This document shows positions 8,801-16,939 of a DNA stretch of 64,000 bases, one piece after another. Under the pieces are notes generated by a model. It was not told the origin of the DNA and ran no database searches. It saw only the letters and a program-made list of their open reading frames with translations. Position numbers and translations under genes: made by a program. Numbering within the stretch: position 1 is the stretch's first letter; each line of letters starts with the position of its first letter. This DNA comes from Solimonas marina (GTDB lineage: Bacteria > Pseudomonadota > Gammaproteobacteria > Nevskiales > Nevskiaceae), in NCBI RefSeq assembly GCF_012241385.1, contig NZ_JAAVXB010000004.1, forward strand, positions 1 through 64,000. The letters run 5' to 3'.

Positions 8801-11800
8801 CGGCCTTGGTCGCGCGCGTCGAAGCGCTGCAATGGGATGCGGCAGATGTGGCGGCGGTCGAAGGCGCCATGCCGGAAATCTCGTCCGAAGTCTCACGCGT
8901 GGCCGACGTCGTCGAGTCGCTGCATTTTGCGCCGCCCCTGCGCGAGGTCGAGCCCGAGGCGACTGCCGACCCTGCGCAGACGACATTTGACGTTGGCGAG
9001 CCGGAGGCTGCCGAAGCGCAGCCTGAAGCGCCCACCGGTCTGGCCATCGACCCCGCGTATGCCGGCGTCGAGGAAACGATCGAAATGTTGCCGGTCGCCG
9101 AGCCGCAGGACGCGTTCGGCGGCGGCCAGCCCGATGTCATATCGCAGCAGACGGTGATCGAGCAGGGCCTCGATCCGGAGTTGCTGCATATCTTCGTTGG
9201 TGAGGCCGAGGAATTGCTCGATTCCTACGACGGCTATCGGGCGATTCTCGACGAGCATCCGCACGATGGCGATGCGCTGGCCGCGCTGCGTCGCGTGCTG
9301 CATACCTTGAAAGGCAGTGCACGTGTGGCCGGCGTGTTGTCGATCGGCAGCGTCGCGCACGAACTGGAAGCCATCAGTGAGCACAGTGCCCACTGGACGC
9401 CGGTCCTGACCGAACGCTTCGCCGCGACCAGTGACAGCTTGCGCGGTGCGATCGATGAGTTGCGTCGTGGTCGCTTGCCGGTGCTGGACGCGGTGATTGC
9501 CGCGCTGCGCGGGGAGACGCCGCCCGAGGTGACGGCGGATGATCCGGACGCTGGTGAGGCGTTCGCGTTCTTCCACGAGCACGACCCACACCACGCGCCC
9601 GCTGCGCCGCAGCCCGGATTCGTCGAGCCCGACTTGGCGGCGCTACCGACCCGCGAACTGATCGAGCTGGCGTCCAGCTATCAACCGGACACAGCCGCTG
9701 CCGACGATGCGGGAATGACGCCGCCGGTCGCGGCTGAAACGCCGGCCGAACATGCGTTTCCGTTCTTCCACGAACACGAGCCGGCGCCGCACGACCAGGC
9801 GTCCGCCGACACGACGACGGCCGACACGACGACGGCTGAGCCGCCGTCGCTGGACGGACTCGAGGTCGTCGACGATCCCGCGATCGAGACGCCGCCGGCG
9901 GTCGATGATGTCGGTAGCGTCATGCCAGCGCCGGTGGCCGACGATGCGGTGGGCGTGGACGATTTGTCGCGCCCGGCGGATGTCGACACCGATCTGATGC
10001 AGATCTTCAGTGCCGAGGCGCTCGAGCTGCTCGAACAGCTCGAGCAGGCCTATGCGCGCTGGCGCGTGGCGCCGGCGCAGGCCGGCCCGGCACAGGACAT
10101 GCAGCGCGCGCTGCACACGCTCAAGGGCGGCGCGCGTGTCGCCGGCCTGTTTGCGATGGGGGATGCTGCGCACGAGCTCGAAACGCGACTGGTGGCGCTC
10201 GAAGCTTCGGGCGTCGTCGATGCCGAGGTGCTGTCGCCGGTGGGCGACGGGGTCGCCGGTCTGCGCGCGATGAGCGACCGCGTCGAGCGCGGCGATTTCT
10301 CAGGCCTGCTGCGCAGCGAGCGGGCGACCATCGAAGCGCCGCGTGCGGCGCCGGTGCCGAGCGGCACCTGGGAGCCGGAGCTGTTCTGGCGGCCGGACGA
10401 AGACAGCGAGCGCGAGGTCGTGCTCAAGCGCGAGACCGCGCGGGTGCCGGTCGAGTCGCTGGATCGCATGCTCAACGATGCGGGCGAGATCGCGATCTAC
10501 CGCTCGCGACTCGAAGAACACAACAGCGGCATCGCCACGCAGCTGTCGGAAATGGCGCAGGCGGTCACGCGCGTGCGCGAGCAGCTGCGTCAGCTCGACA
10601 TCGAGACCGACGCGCAGATTGCCGCGCGCGGCTTGACGCAATCCGACGCCGCCGATCGTTACGCCGGCGAATTCGATCCGCTGGAAATGGATCGCTACAC
10701 GCGTATGCAGGAATTGTCGCGAGCGCTGGCCGAATCGGTTGGCGACTTGGCGGCCCTGCATACGTCCATGGACGGTTACGCGGCTGGCGCCGAAGTGCTG
10801 TTGCAGCAGCAGGGTCGCGTCAATACCGAAGTGCAGCAAGGCTTGATGCGCACGCTGATGGTGCCGTTCTCGCGTCAGGCCGCGCGCCTGCAGCGTGTTG
10901 TGCAGCAGACCGCGATCGAAGGTGGCAAGCGCGCCGAGATCGTCTTCAGCGGTGCCGACGCCGAGCTTGACCGCAATGTGCTGGAACGCATGACGGCGCC
11001 GCTCGAACATCTGCTGCGCAATGCCGTCGTACACGGCATCGAGGCGCCGCAGGCGCGAATGACGCAGGGCAAGCCGGCGCTCGGACAGATTCGCATCAAT
11101 CTGTGGCGTGAGGGTACGCAGCTGCACGTCGAGGTCAGCGACGACGGTGGCGGACTCGATTTCGACGCGATCCGCGCTACCGCAGTGCGCCGCGGGTTGA
11201 TGCCGGCCGATGCGCAGATTCCCGACGAGCAGGCGGCGCAGTTCATCTTCATGCCGGGTTTTTCGACGGCGCGCGAGCTGACACAGGACGCCGGCCGCGG
11301 TGTCGGCATGGACGTCGTCGCTGCCGAGGTCAAACAGCTCGGTGGCACGCTGGAGCTGTCGTCGAAGCGCGGCGAGGGCGCGCGCTTCCTGGTGCGTCTG
11401 CCCTTGAATCTCGCGTTGTCGCAAGCCTTGCTCGTCGAGGTTGGCAGTGAACCTTATGCGGTGCCGTTGTCGAGCATCGAGGGCATCGTTCGCATCACGC
11501 GTGACGCGCTGCCCGGCTACTACGCCGAGGACGGCCCGCTGTTCGCGTACGGCGATGCCGAATATCGCGTGCGCTCCCTGGCCGGCTTCATCGGCAGCGC
11601 CCCGGCGGCGGTCGAAGGCCGGTCAGCGCATGCGATTCTGGTGCGTTTGCCCGAAGGCATTGGTACCGGCGAGCGCCGCTATGCGGTGGTTGTCGATGCG
11701 TTGATCGGCAATCGCGAGATCGTGTCCAAGGCGGTCGGCCCGCAGATCAGCAGCGTGCCCGGCGTGACCGGTGCGACCATTCTTGCCGACGGTCGCGCGG

Positions 11801-12270
11801 TGCTGATTCTCGATCTGGCCGAATTGGCGCAGGACGCCGCACGTCGCGCGCTGCGCAGCGCCGCGGCCGGTGCCGAGCTGGTGGCCGCGGTGCCGACCAC
11901 GCACGGTTTGATCATGGTCGTCGACGATTCGCTGACGATCCGGCGTGTCACCGAGCGCCTCCTGGTCCGCCAGGGCTACAGCGTCATCACTGCCAAGGAC
12001 GGTCTCGATGCCATGGCGCAGCTGCAGACCGAAGCGCCGGACGCCATCCTGCTCGATATCGAAATGCCGCGCGCCGACGGCTTCGAGGTCGCCACGCATG
12101 TCCGCAACACGGCGCGCATCGCGCGTACGCCCATCATCATGATCACCTCACGTTCGGGCGAGAAGCATCGCGAGCGGGCGCAGGCGATCGGTGTCGATCG
12201 CTATCTGATCAAGCCCTATCAGGACGAGCAACTGCTCGGCGAATTGCGCGGAGTCCTGAAACGCTCATGA
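5821..12270 (+). CDS. chpA: Chemotaxis-type hybrid kinase ChpA with a multi-Hpt array
   Basis: This 2149-residue cytoplasmic CheA-type kinase should drive phosphorylation of PilG. Visible domains in order are: a FimL/ChpA-like N-terminal half with a degenerate Hpt His at residue 51; Hpt boxes HTLKG at His663, HTLRG at His794, a degenerate HTLTG at His927, HTLKG at His1161 and HTLKG at His1432; the catalytic domain with N-box His1730/Asn1734/His1738, G1 at 1774-1778 and G2 at 1825-1829; a CheW-like domain near 1870-2000; and a C-terminal receiver with Asp2035/2036, phospho-Asp2079 and Lys2131. Pro/Ala/acidic linkers join the Hpt units. The start at 5821 overlaps the pilI stop, and chpC overlaps the end. 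Confidence 0.95.
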   Translation: MNARIKEGTTGLLWVRGELDQSVTRARSLIEQYLDDQGDPLPLQQAYVELHQVRGTAAMIRCHGAAMLAGEMTGGLDDLLQKRAREGEVLFTALLGGTVQLIDYVQALSEEMPDCALVLQPAINELRLARGLSVLTESDVFVAQLQSLGMMLPELDAPVAAEVAQEQARRYLAAFQASLLSWIRNAPDARIAETRIGKIAEQLAQQSSRVETYQLWRTAAAAIEALLGRTLDDSLELKRLFGRVGQQMKQIAEQGEDAVATASLELSLQLLFMVGRSRGRGARVQALRQAFALDACLPDPVELEDRRRRIHGPSTSLLAQVSDEIRRDFVRVKDHVDLVVRAGGQSEDGFAESRQSLQRIADVLGALGLRTLQQTVTNQAKSLESLGADAGLSEWITFAESILRVENSLEDALFRQFQPVAGKSELAEGRPTARDYSDGVDALYRESLVNLARVKQGIDGFMKSGLGSELPAASALVGEVASGFRILGLEALSASAERLQHFIGGASFAAVRGNTALAERLADAIATLEYYIEAARDQSPLVDVLPSQLAASLDAIDRLLAPPPAEPAVVEAPVADAETEADSAPTVVDVDNRVAGLETAAEPAAIPPMPIELSSPAGDDDEIREIFLEEAGEVLGTLRDQLPYWTRDPRDRERLTTIRRSFHTLKGSGRTVGASALGEFAWAIESLLNRCLDGSVPPNGGIVTVVNDAIALLPALIEEFRERRSGDGSAEALAARAQAWAEGRDPDAAAEPDMPSIFREDAREKLAYVREWLAGLDEQLSMHAVDADVVRAFHTLRGSARIVDAPAISELATALEHWLDRLAGGEGRLDDAGLSLIEAATDTLGGWCEQVGSEAAAQQDARLWIEQIESLQGSVDRLHEDDEARQLADIFAGEALDLVQKAEGLFGSWQQSPDEQTVPQQLKVVFHTLTGAALMADCKAIGAVARALQLRMDEAAAARIRPSPAAFSELDDICELMYQQLDAYRDGKLNDDGAALVARVEALQWDAADVAAVEGAMPEISSEVSRVADVVESLHFAPPLREVEPEATADPAQTTFDVGEPEAAEAQPEAPTGLAIDPAYAGVEETIEMLPVAEPQDAFGGGQPDVISQQTVIEQGLDPELLHIFVGEAEELLDSYDGYRAILDEHPHDGDALAALRRVLHTLKGSARVAGVLSIGSVAHELEAISEHSAHWTPVLTERFAATSDSLRGAIDELRRGRLPVLDAVIAALRGETPPEVTADDPDAGEAFAFFHEHDPHHAPAAPQPGFVEPDLAALPTRELIELASSYQPDTAAADDAGMTPPVAAETPAEHAFPFFHEHEPAPHDQASADTTTADTTTAEPPSLDGLEVVDDPAIETPPAVDDVGSVMPAPVADDAVGVDDLSRPADVDTDLMQIFSAEALELLEQLEQAYARWRVAPAQAGPAQDMQRALHTLKGGARVAGLFAMGDAAHELETRLVALEASGVVDAEVLSPVGDGVAGLRAMSDRVERGDFSGLLRSERATIEAPRAAPVPSGTWEPELFWRPDEDSEREVVLKRETARVPVESLDRMLNDAGEIAIYRSRLEEHNSGIATQLSEMAQAVTRVREQLRQLDIETDAQIAARGLTQSDAADRYAGEFDPLEMDRYTRMQELSRALAESVGDLAALHTSMDGYAAGAEVLLQQQGRVNTEVQQGLMRTLMVPFSRQAARLQRVVQQTAIEGGKRAEIVFSGADAELDRNVLERMTAPLEHLLRNAVVHGIEAPQARMTQGKPALGQIRINLWREGTQLHVEVSDDGGGLDFDAIRATAVRRGLMPADAQIPDEQAAQFIFMPGFSTARELTQDAGRGVGMDVVAAEVKQLGGTLELSSKRGEGARFLVRLPLNLALSQALLVEVGSEPYAVPLSSIEGIVRITRDALPGYYAEDGPLFAYGDAEYRVRSLAGFIGSAPAAVEGRSAHAILVRLPEGIGTGERRYAVVVDALIGNREIVSKAVGPQISSVPGVTGATILADGRAVLILDLAELAQDAARRALRSAAAGAELVAAVPTTHGLIMVVDDSLTIRRVTERLLVRQGYSVITAKDGLDAMAQLQTEAPDAILLDIEMPRADGFEVATHVRNTARIARTPIIMITSRSGEKHRERAQAIGVDRYLIKPYQDEQLLGELRGVLKRS

Positions 12271-12758
12271 GTGAAACCGAAAATCGGCCGCTCTATGCGG
12301 TGTTGATGGCACTGAGCGGCGATACCCTGCTGTTGCCCAACGTGGCGATCGCCGAAGTCGTGGCGCGCGAAACGCTGCAGCCGGACCTGCGGCTGCCGGC
12401 GTGGATCGCTGGCTTCGTCGACTGGAACAGCCGCCGTGTGCCGGCGCTGCGCTTCGAGGTACTCAACGGTGGCGCGGTTCCCGAAGCGTCGCGGCGCGAG
12501 CGCGTCGTGGTGCTCAACTCCAGTGGTCGCTATCTGCCGTCCGGGCAGCTGGCGATCGTCACGCAGGCCTATCCGCATCTGGTGACGCTGACGCGCGCAG
12601 CATTGCAGCCGGCACCACTGCGCGACAGCGATCGCGCCGAATTGGTACTGGCGCGCACGCGCGTGGCCAACCAGCTGGCGGCGATTCCCGATCTCGACAT
12701 GATCGAGGCCGAAGTGGCGCGTGCGCTGCCGGCGGCTGCGGCCGCGGCCAGCGGATGA
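12267..12758 (+). CDS. chpC: Second CheW-like adaptor, ChpC-like
   Basis: This 163-residue protein resembles ChpC, an accessory CheW-type adaptor of the Pil-Chp pathway. The visible core is LLLPNVAIAEVV, then LPAWIAGFVDWNSRRVPALRFE, which mirrors the CheW pattern of an interface strand followed by a W-x-R-VPA turn. It starts inside the chpA stop codon (ATGA) and ends inside the start of the CDF transporter, so the three are translationally coupled. The overall similarity to CheW is weak, as is usual for ChpC. Confidence 0.8.
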   Translation: MSETENRPLYAVLMALSGDTLLLPNVAIAEVVARETLQPDLRLPAWIAGFVDWNSRRVPALRFEVLNGGAVPEASRRERVVVLNSSGRYLPSGQLAIVTQAYPHLVTLTRAALQPAPLRDSDRAELVLARTRVANQLAAIPDLDMIEAEVARALPAAAAAASG

Positions 12759-13690
12759 CGGCGATCAATGGCGCGCCGGCCTCGCGCCTGGCGCTGATGT
12801 CGATCGCCGCGGCGCTGGCGACCATGGCGCTCAAGCTCGGGGCCTGGTGGCTCAGCGGCTCGGTCGGCCTGATGTCCGACGCACTCGAATCATTCGTCAA
12901 TCTCGGTAGTGGCATCGTCGCCTTCGTGACCTTGCGCTGGGCCGAACAGCCGCCCGATGACGGCCACGAATTCGGCCACGACAAGGCCGAGTATTTTTCG
13001 AGTGGATTCGAAGGCGCGCTGATCTTTATCGCCGCCCTCGTCATCCTCTGGCATGCCGTGCCGCGCTTGCTGTTGCCGCAGCCGCTCGATCGGCCCGGCA
13101 TCGGTCTGGCGGTCGCCGTGGTCGCGGGCCTGATCAACCTGTTCGCGGCGCTGGCCTTGCTGCGCGGGGCTCAACGCCTGCGCTCGCCGGCGCTGGAAGC
13201 CGACGCGCGTCATCTGCTCAGCGACGTCTGGACCACGGTTGGCGTCGTGGCCGCCGTGGCGCTGGTCGCGCTGACGGGTTGGTTGTGGCTCGATGCATTG
13301 ATCGCGATCGTCGTCGCCTTGTACCTGTTGTGGGTGGGACAGCGACTGCTGCGCAGTTCCGCCAGCGGCCTGCTCGATCCGGCCTGGCCGGCCGATGAGC
13401 GCGCCGCGCTCGATGCGGTGCTCGATGCTTATCGCGCGCAGGGCATCGCCTTTCACGCGATCCGTACGCGGAGTGCCGCCAGCCGGCGCTTCGTTTCGCT
13501 GCACGTGCTGGTGCCGGGCGCGTGGACCGTGCAGCGCGGGCACGATCTGCTCGAATCGATCGAGCAGGCGGTGGCGGCACGCGTCGGCACCGTCTCGATC
13601 CTCACTCACCTGGAGCCGATCGAGGACCCGGCCGCGCAGGACGATCTGCGGCTGGAGCGCACCGCACCGTCGGCCGGCAACGATACGTGA
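12755..13690 (+). CDS. Cation diffusion facilitator family metal exporter
   Basis: This is a 311-residue inner-membrane protein of the cation diffusion facilitator family, which exchanges protons for divalent metals such as Zn or Fe. It has about six hydrophobic segments. The metal-site helix reads GLMSDALESFVNLG at residues 39-51, HEFGHDKAEYFSS follows in the first cytoplasmic loop, and DARHLLSDVWTTVGV supplies the His and Asp of the later metal helix. A cytoplasmic C-terminal domain follows. The start at 12755 overlaps the chpC stop, so it may be carried on the chp transcript without a shared function. The metal cannot be told from the sequence. Confidence 0.88.
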   Translation: MTAINGAPASRLALMSIAAALATMALKLGAWWLSGSVGLMSDALESFVNLGSGIVAFVTLRWAEQPPDDGHEFGHDKAEYFSSGFEGALIFIAALVILWHAVPRLLLPQPLDRPGIGLAVAVVAGLINLFAALALLRGAQRLRSPALEADARHLLSDVWTTVGVVAAVALVALTGWLWLDALIAIVVALYLLWVGQRLLRSSASGLLDPAWPADERAALDAVLDAYRAQGIAFHAIRTRSAASRRFVSLHVLVPGAWTVQRGHDLLESIEQAVAARVGTVSILTHLEPIEDPAAQDDLRLERTAPSAGNDT

Positions 13691-13738
13691 CCATTCGTTC
13701 ACGCTCGATAAGATAAAAACCGCTATCGTGTAGGCACC

Positions 13739-14647
13739 ATGGAAGGTGATTCTCATCGTGATCTTGACCGCCTGATCGAGGCCGTTTACGCGGCCGCGTT
13801 CGACGCCGACTGGACGAGCTTTCGCGTCGAGTCGCTGCGTCTGATCTGCGAGTGGGCGCATGCGCCGGCAGGCGCCTGGTGGACGCACGCGCGCGATGGC
13901 CGGCATGGCGAATTCGCCTGCTGGCCCGCCGAGCGTGAAATCGGCGAGAGCGCCTTCGCCGGCCTGGACCTCGGCATCGGGCGGCGCGAGCAGGTGCTGC
14001 GCAAAGCCGACGGCGACCTGTTCGATGGCCTGGCGCTCGCGGTCGGCCATCGCGGCAGTCACTTGCGCAGCGTGCTGCTGCTGGAACGCGGCGATTGTGA
14101 CTTCGATTTCGATGCCTTGCGCCGCGCCGCCGGACATTTGGCACAAGCGTCTTCTTTAGCGCTGGGGCAGTTCGTCAAGCGTGACGAATGGTTGCAGGCG
14201 CTGGGCCGGGCGTCGCGCGGATCGGCGGCGCTGGTCGACAGCCATGGCGTGATTTACGCCTCCAGCAAGCGCTTCGTCGAGTTGATCGCGGCCGAAACCG
14301 GGCAGTCGTCGATGGAGCGGCTGCCGTTTGCGCTGCCGGTCGATACGCTGGAAGACAGTGCGTCTTTCGAGGTCGGCTCGTTGCACTTTCGCCTGACGCG
14401 CGACGGCGGATTGTTCCTGCTCAATGCACGGCGCCCGCATCCGCTCGATGTACTGTCGCCGCGCGAACAGGAAATCGCGCGGGCCCTGGCCCTCGGCAAG
14501 ACGTTCAAGAGCGTGGCGCGCGAGTATCAGATTGCGATCAGCACGGTCGCCAATCACGCATCCCGCATCTACCGCAAGCTCGGCCTGTACCGACGCGAGG
14601 AACTGGTCGAACTGTTGCGCCGCGCAGTCGACTCCAAAGCCGCGTAA
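13739..14647 (+). CDS. LuxR-family transcriptional regulator
   Basis: This is a 302-residue regulator with a C-terminal LuxR/FixJ helix-turn-helix at about residues 238-295 (VLSPREQEIARALALGKTF, then ISTVANHASRIYRKLGLY). The N-terminal part looks GAF-like and the middle PAS-like, without the residues expected of an acyl-homoserine-lactone pocket. The stop is 26 bases before the metallo-hydrolase gene on the same strand, so the pair is probably co-transcribed. Its target and signal are unknown. Confidence 0.8.
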   Translation: MEGDSHRDLDRLIEAVYAAAFDADWTSFRVESLRLICEWAHAPAGAWWTHARDGRHGEFACWPAEREIGESAFAGLDLGIGRREQVLRKADGDLFDGLALAVGHRGSHLRSVLLLERGDCDFDFDALRRAAGHLAQASSLALGQFVKRDEWLQALGRASRGSAALVDSHGVIYASSKRFVELIAAETGQSSMERLPFALPVDTLEDSASFEVGSLHFRLTRDGGLFLLNARRPHPLDVLSPREQEIARALALGKTFKSVAREYQIAISTVANHASRIYRKLGLYRREELVELLRRAVDSKAA

Positions 14648-14673
14648 GCGTGCGCGGCATCAATGGAATACCG

Positions 14674-15639
14674 ATGGATATCCCTGAAATGACGCCGTCG
14701 CCGATGCGCGATCTCGGCTTCGGCATCCGCTGCATCGATACGCTGCAGGTGCGCCCGCAAATGGCTGCCTGTTATTTGATCGAACGGGGCAACGATCTGG
14801 CGTTCGTCGAAGCTGGCACGTCCTTGGGCGTGCCACACCTGATGGCGCTGCTCGAACAACTGGGTCTGGCGCGTGATCGTGTCCGCTACGTGATCCCGAC
14901 GCATGTGCATCTCGACCATGCCGGTGGCGCCGGCGCGCTGATGCGCGAGTTGCCGAATGCCAAGCTGGTGGTGCACCCGCGTGGGGCACGACACATGGTG
15001 GACCCGACGCAGTTGATCGCCGGGGCGACCGCGGTCTACGGCGCCGAGGCGATGGCGCGGATGTACGGTGAGATCCTGCCGGTCGACGAATCCCGTGTGA
15101 TCGCGCCGGCCGATGGCGAGTCACTGCCATTCGGTGACGCTGCGCTGCAGTTCATCGACACGCCAGGCCATGCACGCCATCACTTCAGTGTCTGGGATGC
15201 GCAGAGCCGTGGCTTTTTTACCGGCGATACCTTCGGTCTGTCGTATCGCGAATTCGACAGCCCGGCCGGTGCCTTCGTCATGCCGACGACGACGCCGGTG
15301 CAGTTTGAGCCCGATGCCTGGCGACAGACGCTGGATCGCTATCTGTCGTTCGCGCCGCAGCGTATGTTCCTGACGCATTACAGCGTCGTCGAGGATGTGA
15401 CGCGGCTCGCCAATGATCTGCGTGCGGGCTTGGCGCGCTACGAATTGATCGCGACCGAACTGGCGCACTCGCAGGATCGCCATGAACGATTGCTGCGGGC
15501 GCTGACCGAAGACGTGTTGACGGCCGTGCATGCGCATGGCAGTGCGCTCGGCGATGCCGAGATTCGCGCCGTGCTCGATGCCGACCTCGAACTCAATGCG
15601 CAGGGTCTGGGCGTCTGGCTCGACCGCCGTGCACGCTGA
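14674..15639 (+). CDS. Metallo-beta-lactamase-fold hydrolase
   Basis: This 321-residue cytoplasmic hydrolase has the metallo-beta-lactamase fold. The zinc motif THVHLDHAGG is near residue 74, followed by a later His in DTPGHARHHFSVW, an Asp in FFTGDTFG, and a late His in FLTHYS. The domain is in the glyoxalase II-like branch, with a C-terminal helical extension of about 90 residues. The start at 14674 places MDIPEM at the N-terminus. It follows the LuxR-type gene by 26 bases and may be its target. The substrate is unknown, and a lactonase role is only one possibility. Confidence 0.82.
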   Translation: MDIPEMTPSPMRDLGFGIRCIDTLQVRPQMAACYLIERGNDLAFVEAGTSLGVPHLMALLEQLGLARDRVRYVIPTHVHLDHAGGAGALMRELPNAKLVVHPRGARHMVDPTQLIAGATAVYGAEAMARMYGEILPVDESRVIAPADGESLPFGDAALQFIDTPGHARHHFSVWDAQSRGFFTGDTFGLSYREFDSPAGAFVMPTTTPVQFEPDAWRQTLDRYLSFAPQRMFLTHYSVVEDVTRLANDLRAGLARYELIATELAHSQDRHERLLRALTEDVLTAVHAHGSALGDAEIRAVLDADLELNAQGLGVWLDRRAR

Positions 15640-15665
15640 CGGCCGGAAGCCATAGGCAAGGCTTT

Positions 15666-15758
15666 AACCACAGATTTCACAGATTTCACAGAAAAAGAAT
15701 CACCAAGAAGAAAATCCGGTGCTTTTTGCGTTTACCTGAATCTGTGAATTCTGTGGTT
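15666..15758. repeat. Solo hairpin repeat (CACAGATT family)
   Basis: This is a 93-base imperfect inverted repeat. The left arm holds iterated TTTCACAGA units after AACCACAG, and the right arm is ATCTGTGAATTCTGTGGTT. It fills the gap between convergent genes. The same arms appear at 21692-21928 and, in tandem, at 58272-58906, so it belongs to a dispersed family. It could act as a bidirectional terminator or a mobile palindrome. Confidence 0.75.
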
Positions 15759-15783
15759 CAAAACCCTTTCCTCCGGATCCGCG

Positions 15784-16818
15784 CTAGACCAGGCCCTTCT
15801 CGCGCAGCGCGTCCTTGAAGTAGGCGTAGAAGATCGGCGCCGCGATCAGGCCGGGAATGCCGAACGCGGCTTCCATGACCAGCATCACGATCAGCAGTTC
15901 CCAGGCGGACGCGCGGATATTGGCGCCGATGATGCGCGCGTTCAGGAAGTACTCGAGCTTGTGGATGATGATCAGGAAGGCCAGCGAGCCGACCGCGATC
16001 GGCAGGCCCTTGCTGAAGCTGACGATGATGATGGCGGTGTTTGAAATCAGGTTGCCGAGGATCGGCACCAGACCGGCGAGGAAGGTGATCGCGATCAGCG
16101 TCTTCGTCAACGGCAGGTCGATGCCGAGCAGCGGCAGCAACACGCCGAGATAAAGCCAGGTGAACAAGGTGTTGATCGCCGAAATCCACGCTTGCGCGAA
16201 GACCACGCGCCGGAACACGGACGCCAGGCGCCCGGCGCTTTGCATCACCATCATCGACAAAGGACGTTGCTCGGCGCGTGGCCTGGCGTTCTGCAGCGAT
16301 AGCAGGGCACCGATGATCATGCCGATCAGGATATGGGCCATCGACCGGCCGAAATCGCGGCCCGCCAGCTGCAACGAGCCGGCGTGTTCGCGCAGCCACT
16401 CGACGACCTTGATGCGCATGGCGTCGGCGTCGGCCGGCACGTAGGCGAGCAGGCCGTCGGGCAGGTGCTGGCGCGCGTCGTCGACGATTTGGGCCATGCG
16501 CTGCATCAGGATCGGCAGGCTCTCGCCGCTGTTGCGCAGGAAGGCCGTTGCGGCCAGGCCGAGCGCGGCAAGGGCAGCGATCACCAGCGTGGCGATCAAG
16601 GCCACGGCCAGCAGCCGTGGGCTGTCGTTGTCGTCCAGGCCCAGCCGGCGCAGGCGCAACCACGGGGTCAGGACCTTGACCAGTTCGAAGACCAGCAGGC
16701 CGGCGAGCAGCGCCGCGAGCAGGTGCAACTCAATGACCAGCAGCAGCGCGAGGCCGCTCAGGCCCCAGGCCATCAGGTCGTTACGGGTGACGGTGGCGGT
16801 ATTGTCGTTCTGATCCAT
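15784..16818 (-). CDS. AI-2E-family transmembrane permease
   Basis: This 344-residue inner-membrane protein is of the AI-2E transporter/YdiK/PerM family, named after E. coli TqsA. It has about seven or eight hydrophobic segments, a long soluble region after the third, and the family stretch FLAGLVPILGNLISNTAIIIV near residue 230. Members do many things, including Na+/H+ exchange, so the name does not show autoinducer export. It is convergent with the hydrolase gene across the repeat at 15.7 kb. Confidence 0.88.
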   Translation of the reverse strand: MDQNDNTATVTRNDLMAWGLSGLALLLVIELHLLAALLAGLLVFELVKVLTPWLRLRRLGLDDNDSPRLLAVALIATLVIAALAALGLAATAFLRNSGESLPILMQRMAQIVDDARQHLPDGLLAYVPADADAMRIKVVEWLREHAGSLQLAGRDFGRSMAHILIGMIIGALLSLQNARPRAEQRPLSMMVMQSAGRLASVFRRVVFAQAWISAINTLFTWLYLGVLLPLLGIDLPLTKTLIAITFLAGLVPILGNLISNTAIIIVSFSKGLPIAVGSLAFLIIIHKLEYFLNARIIGANIRASAWELLIVMLVMEAAFGIPGLIAAPIFYAYFKDALREKGLV

Positions 16819-16939
16819 GGCCGTTTCGGGGGTGACCGTCGCCCATCATAAGGCCGCAGGCTGGCGGTCCGCTGAGCGCCGCGACATCAAGCCGCGGCGC
16901 CCCCGATCTTGAATGGCCGTGATGTGCGGGCCGCTGCGC

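Noticed and set aside
15784-16818. Quorum-sensing module with the LuxR-type regulator and the lactamase-fold hydrolase
   Set aside because: The permease name is historical, the LuxR protein lacks an autoinducer pocket signature, and no LuxI is present, so linking them would be over-reading.
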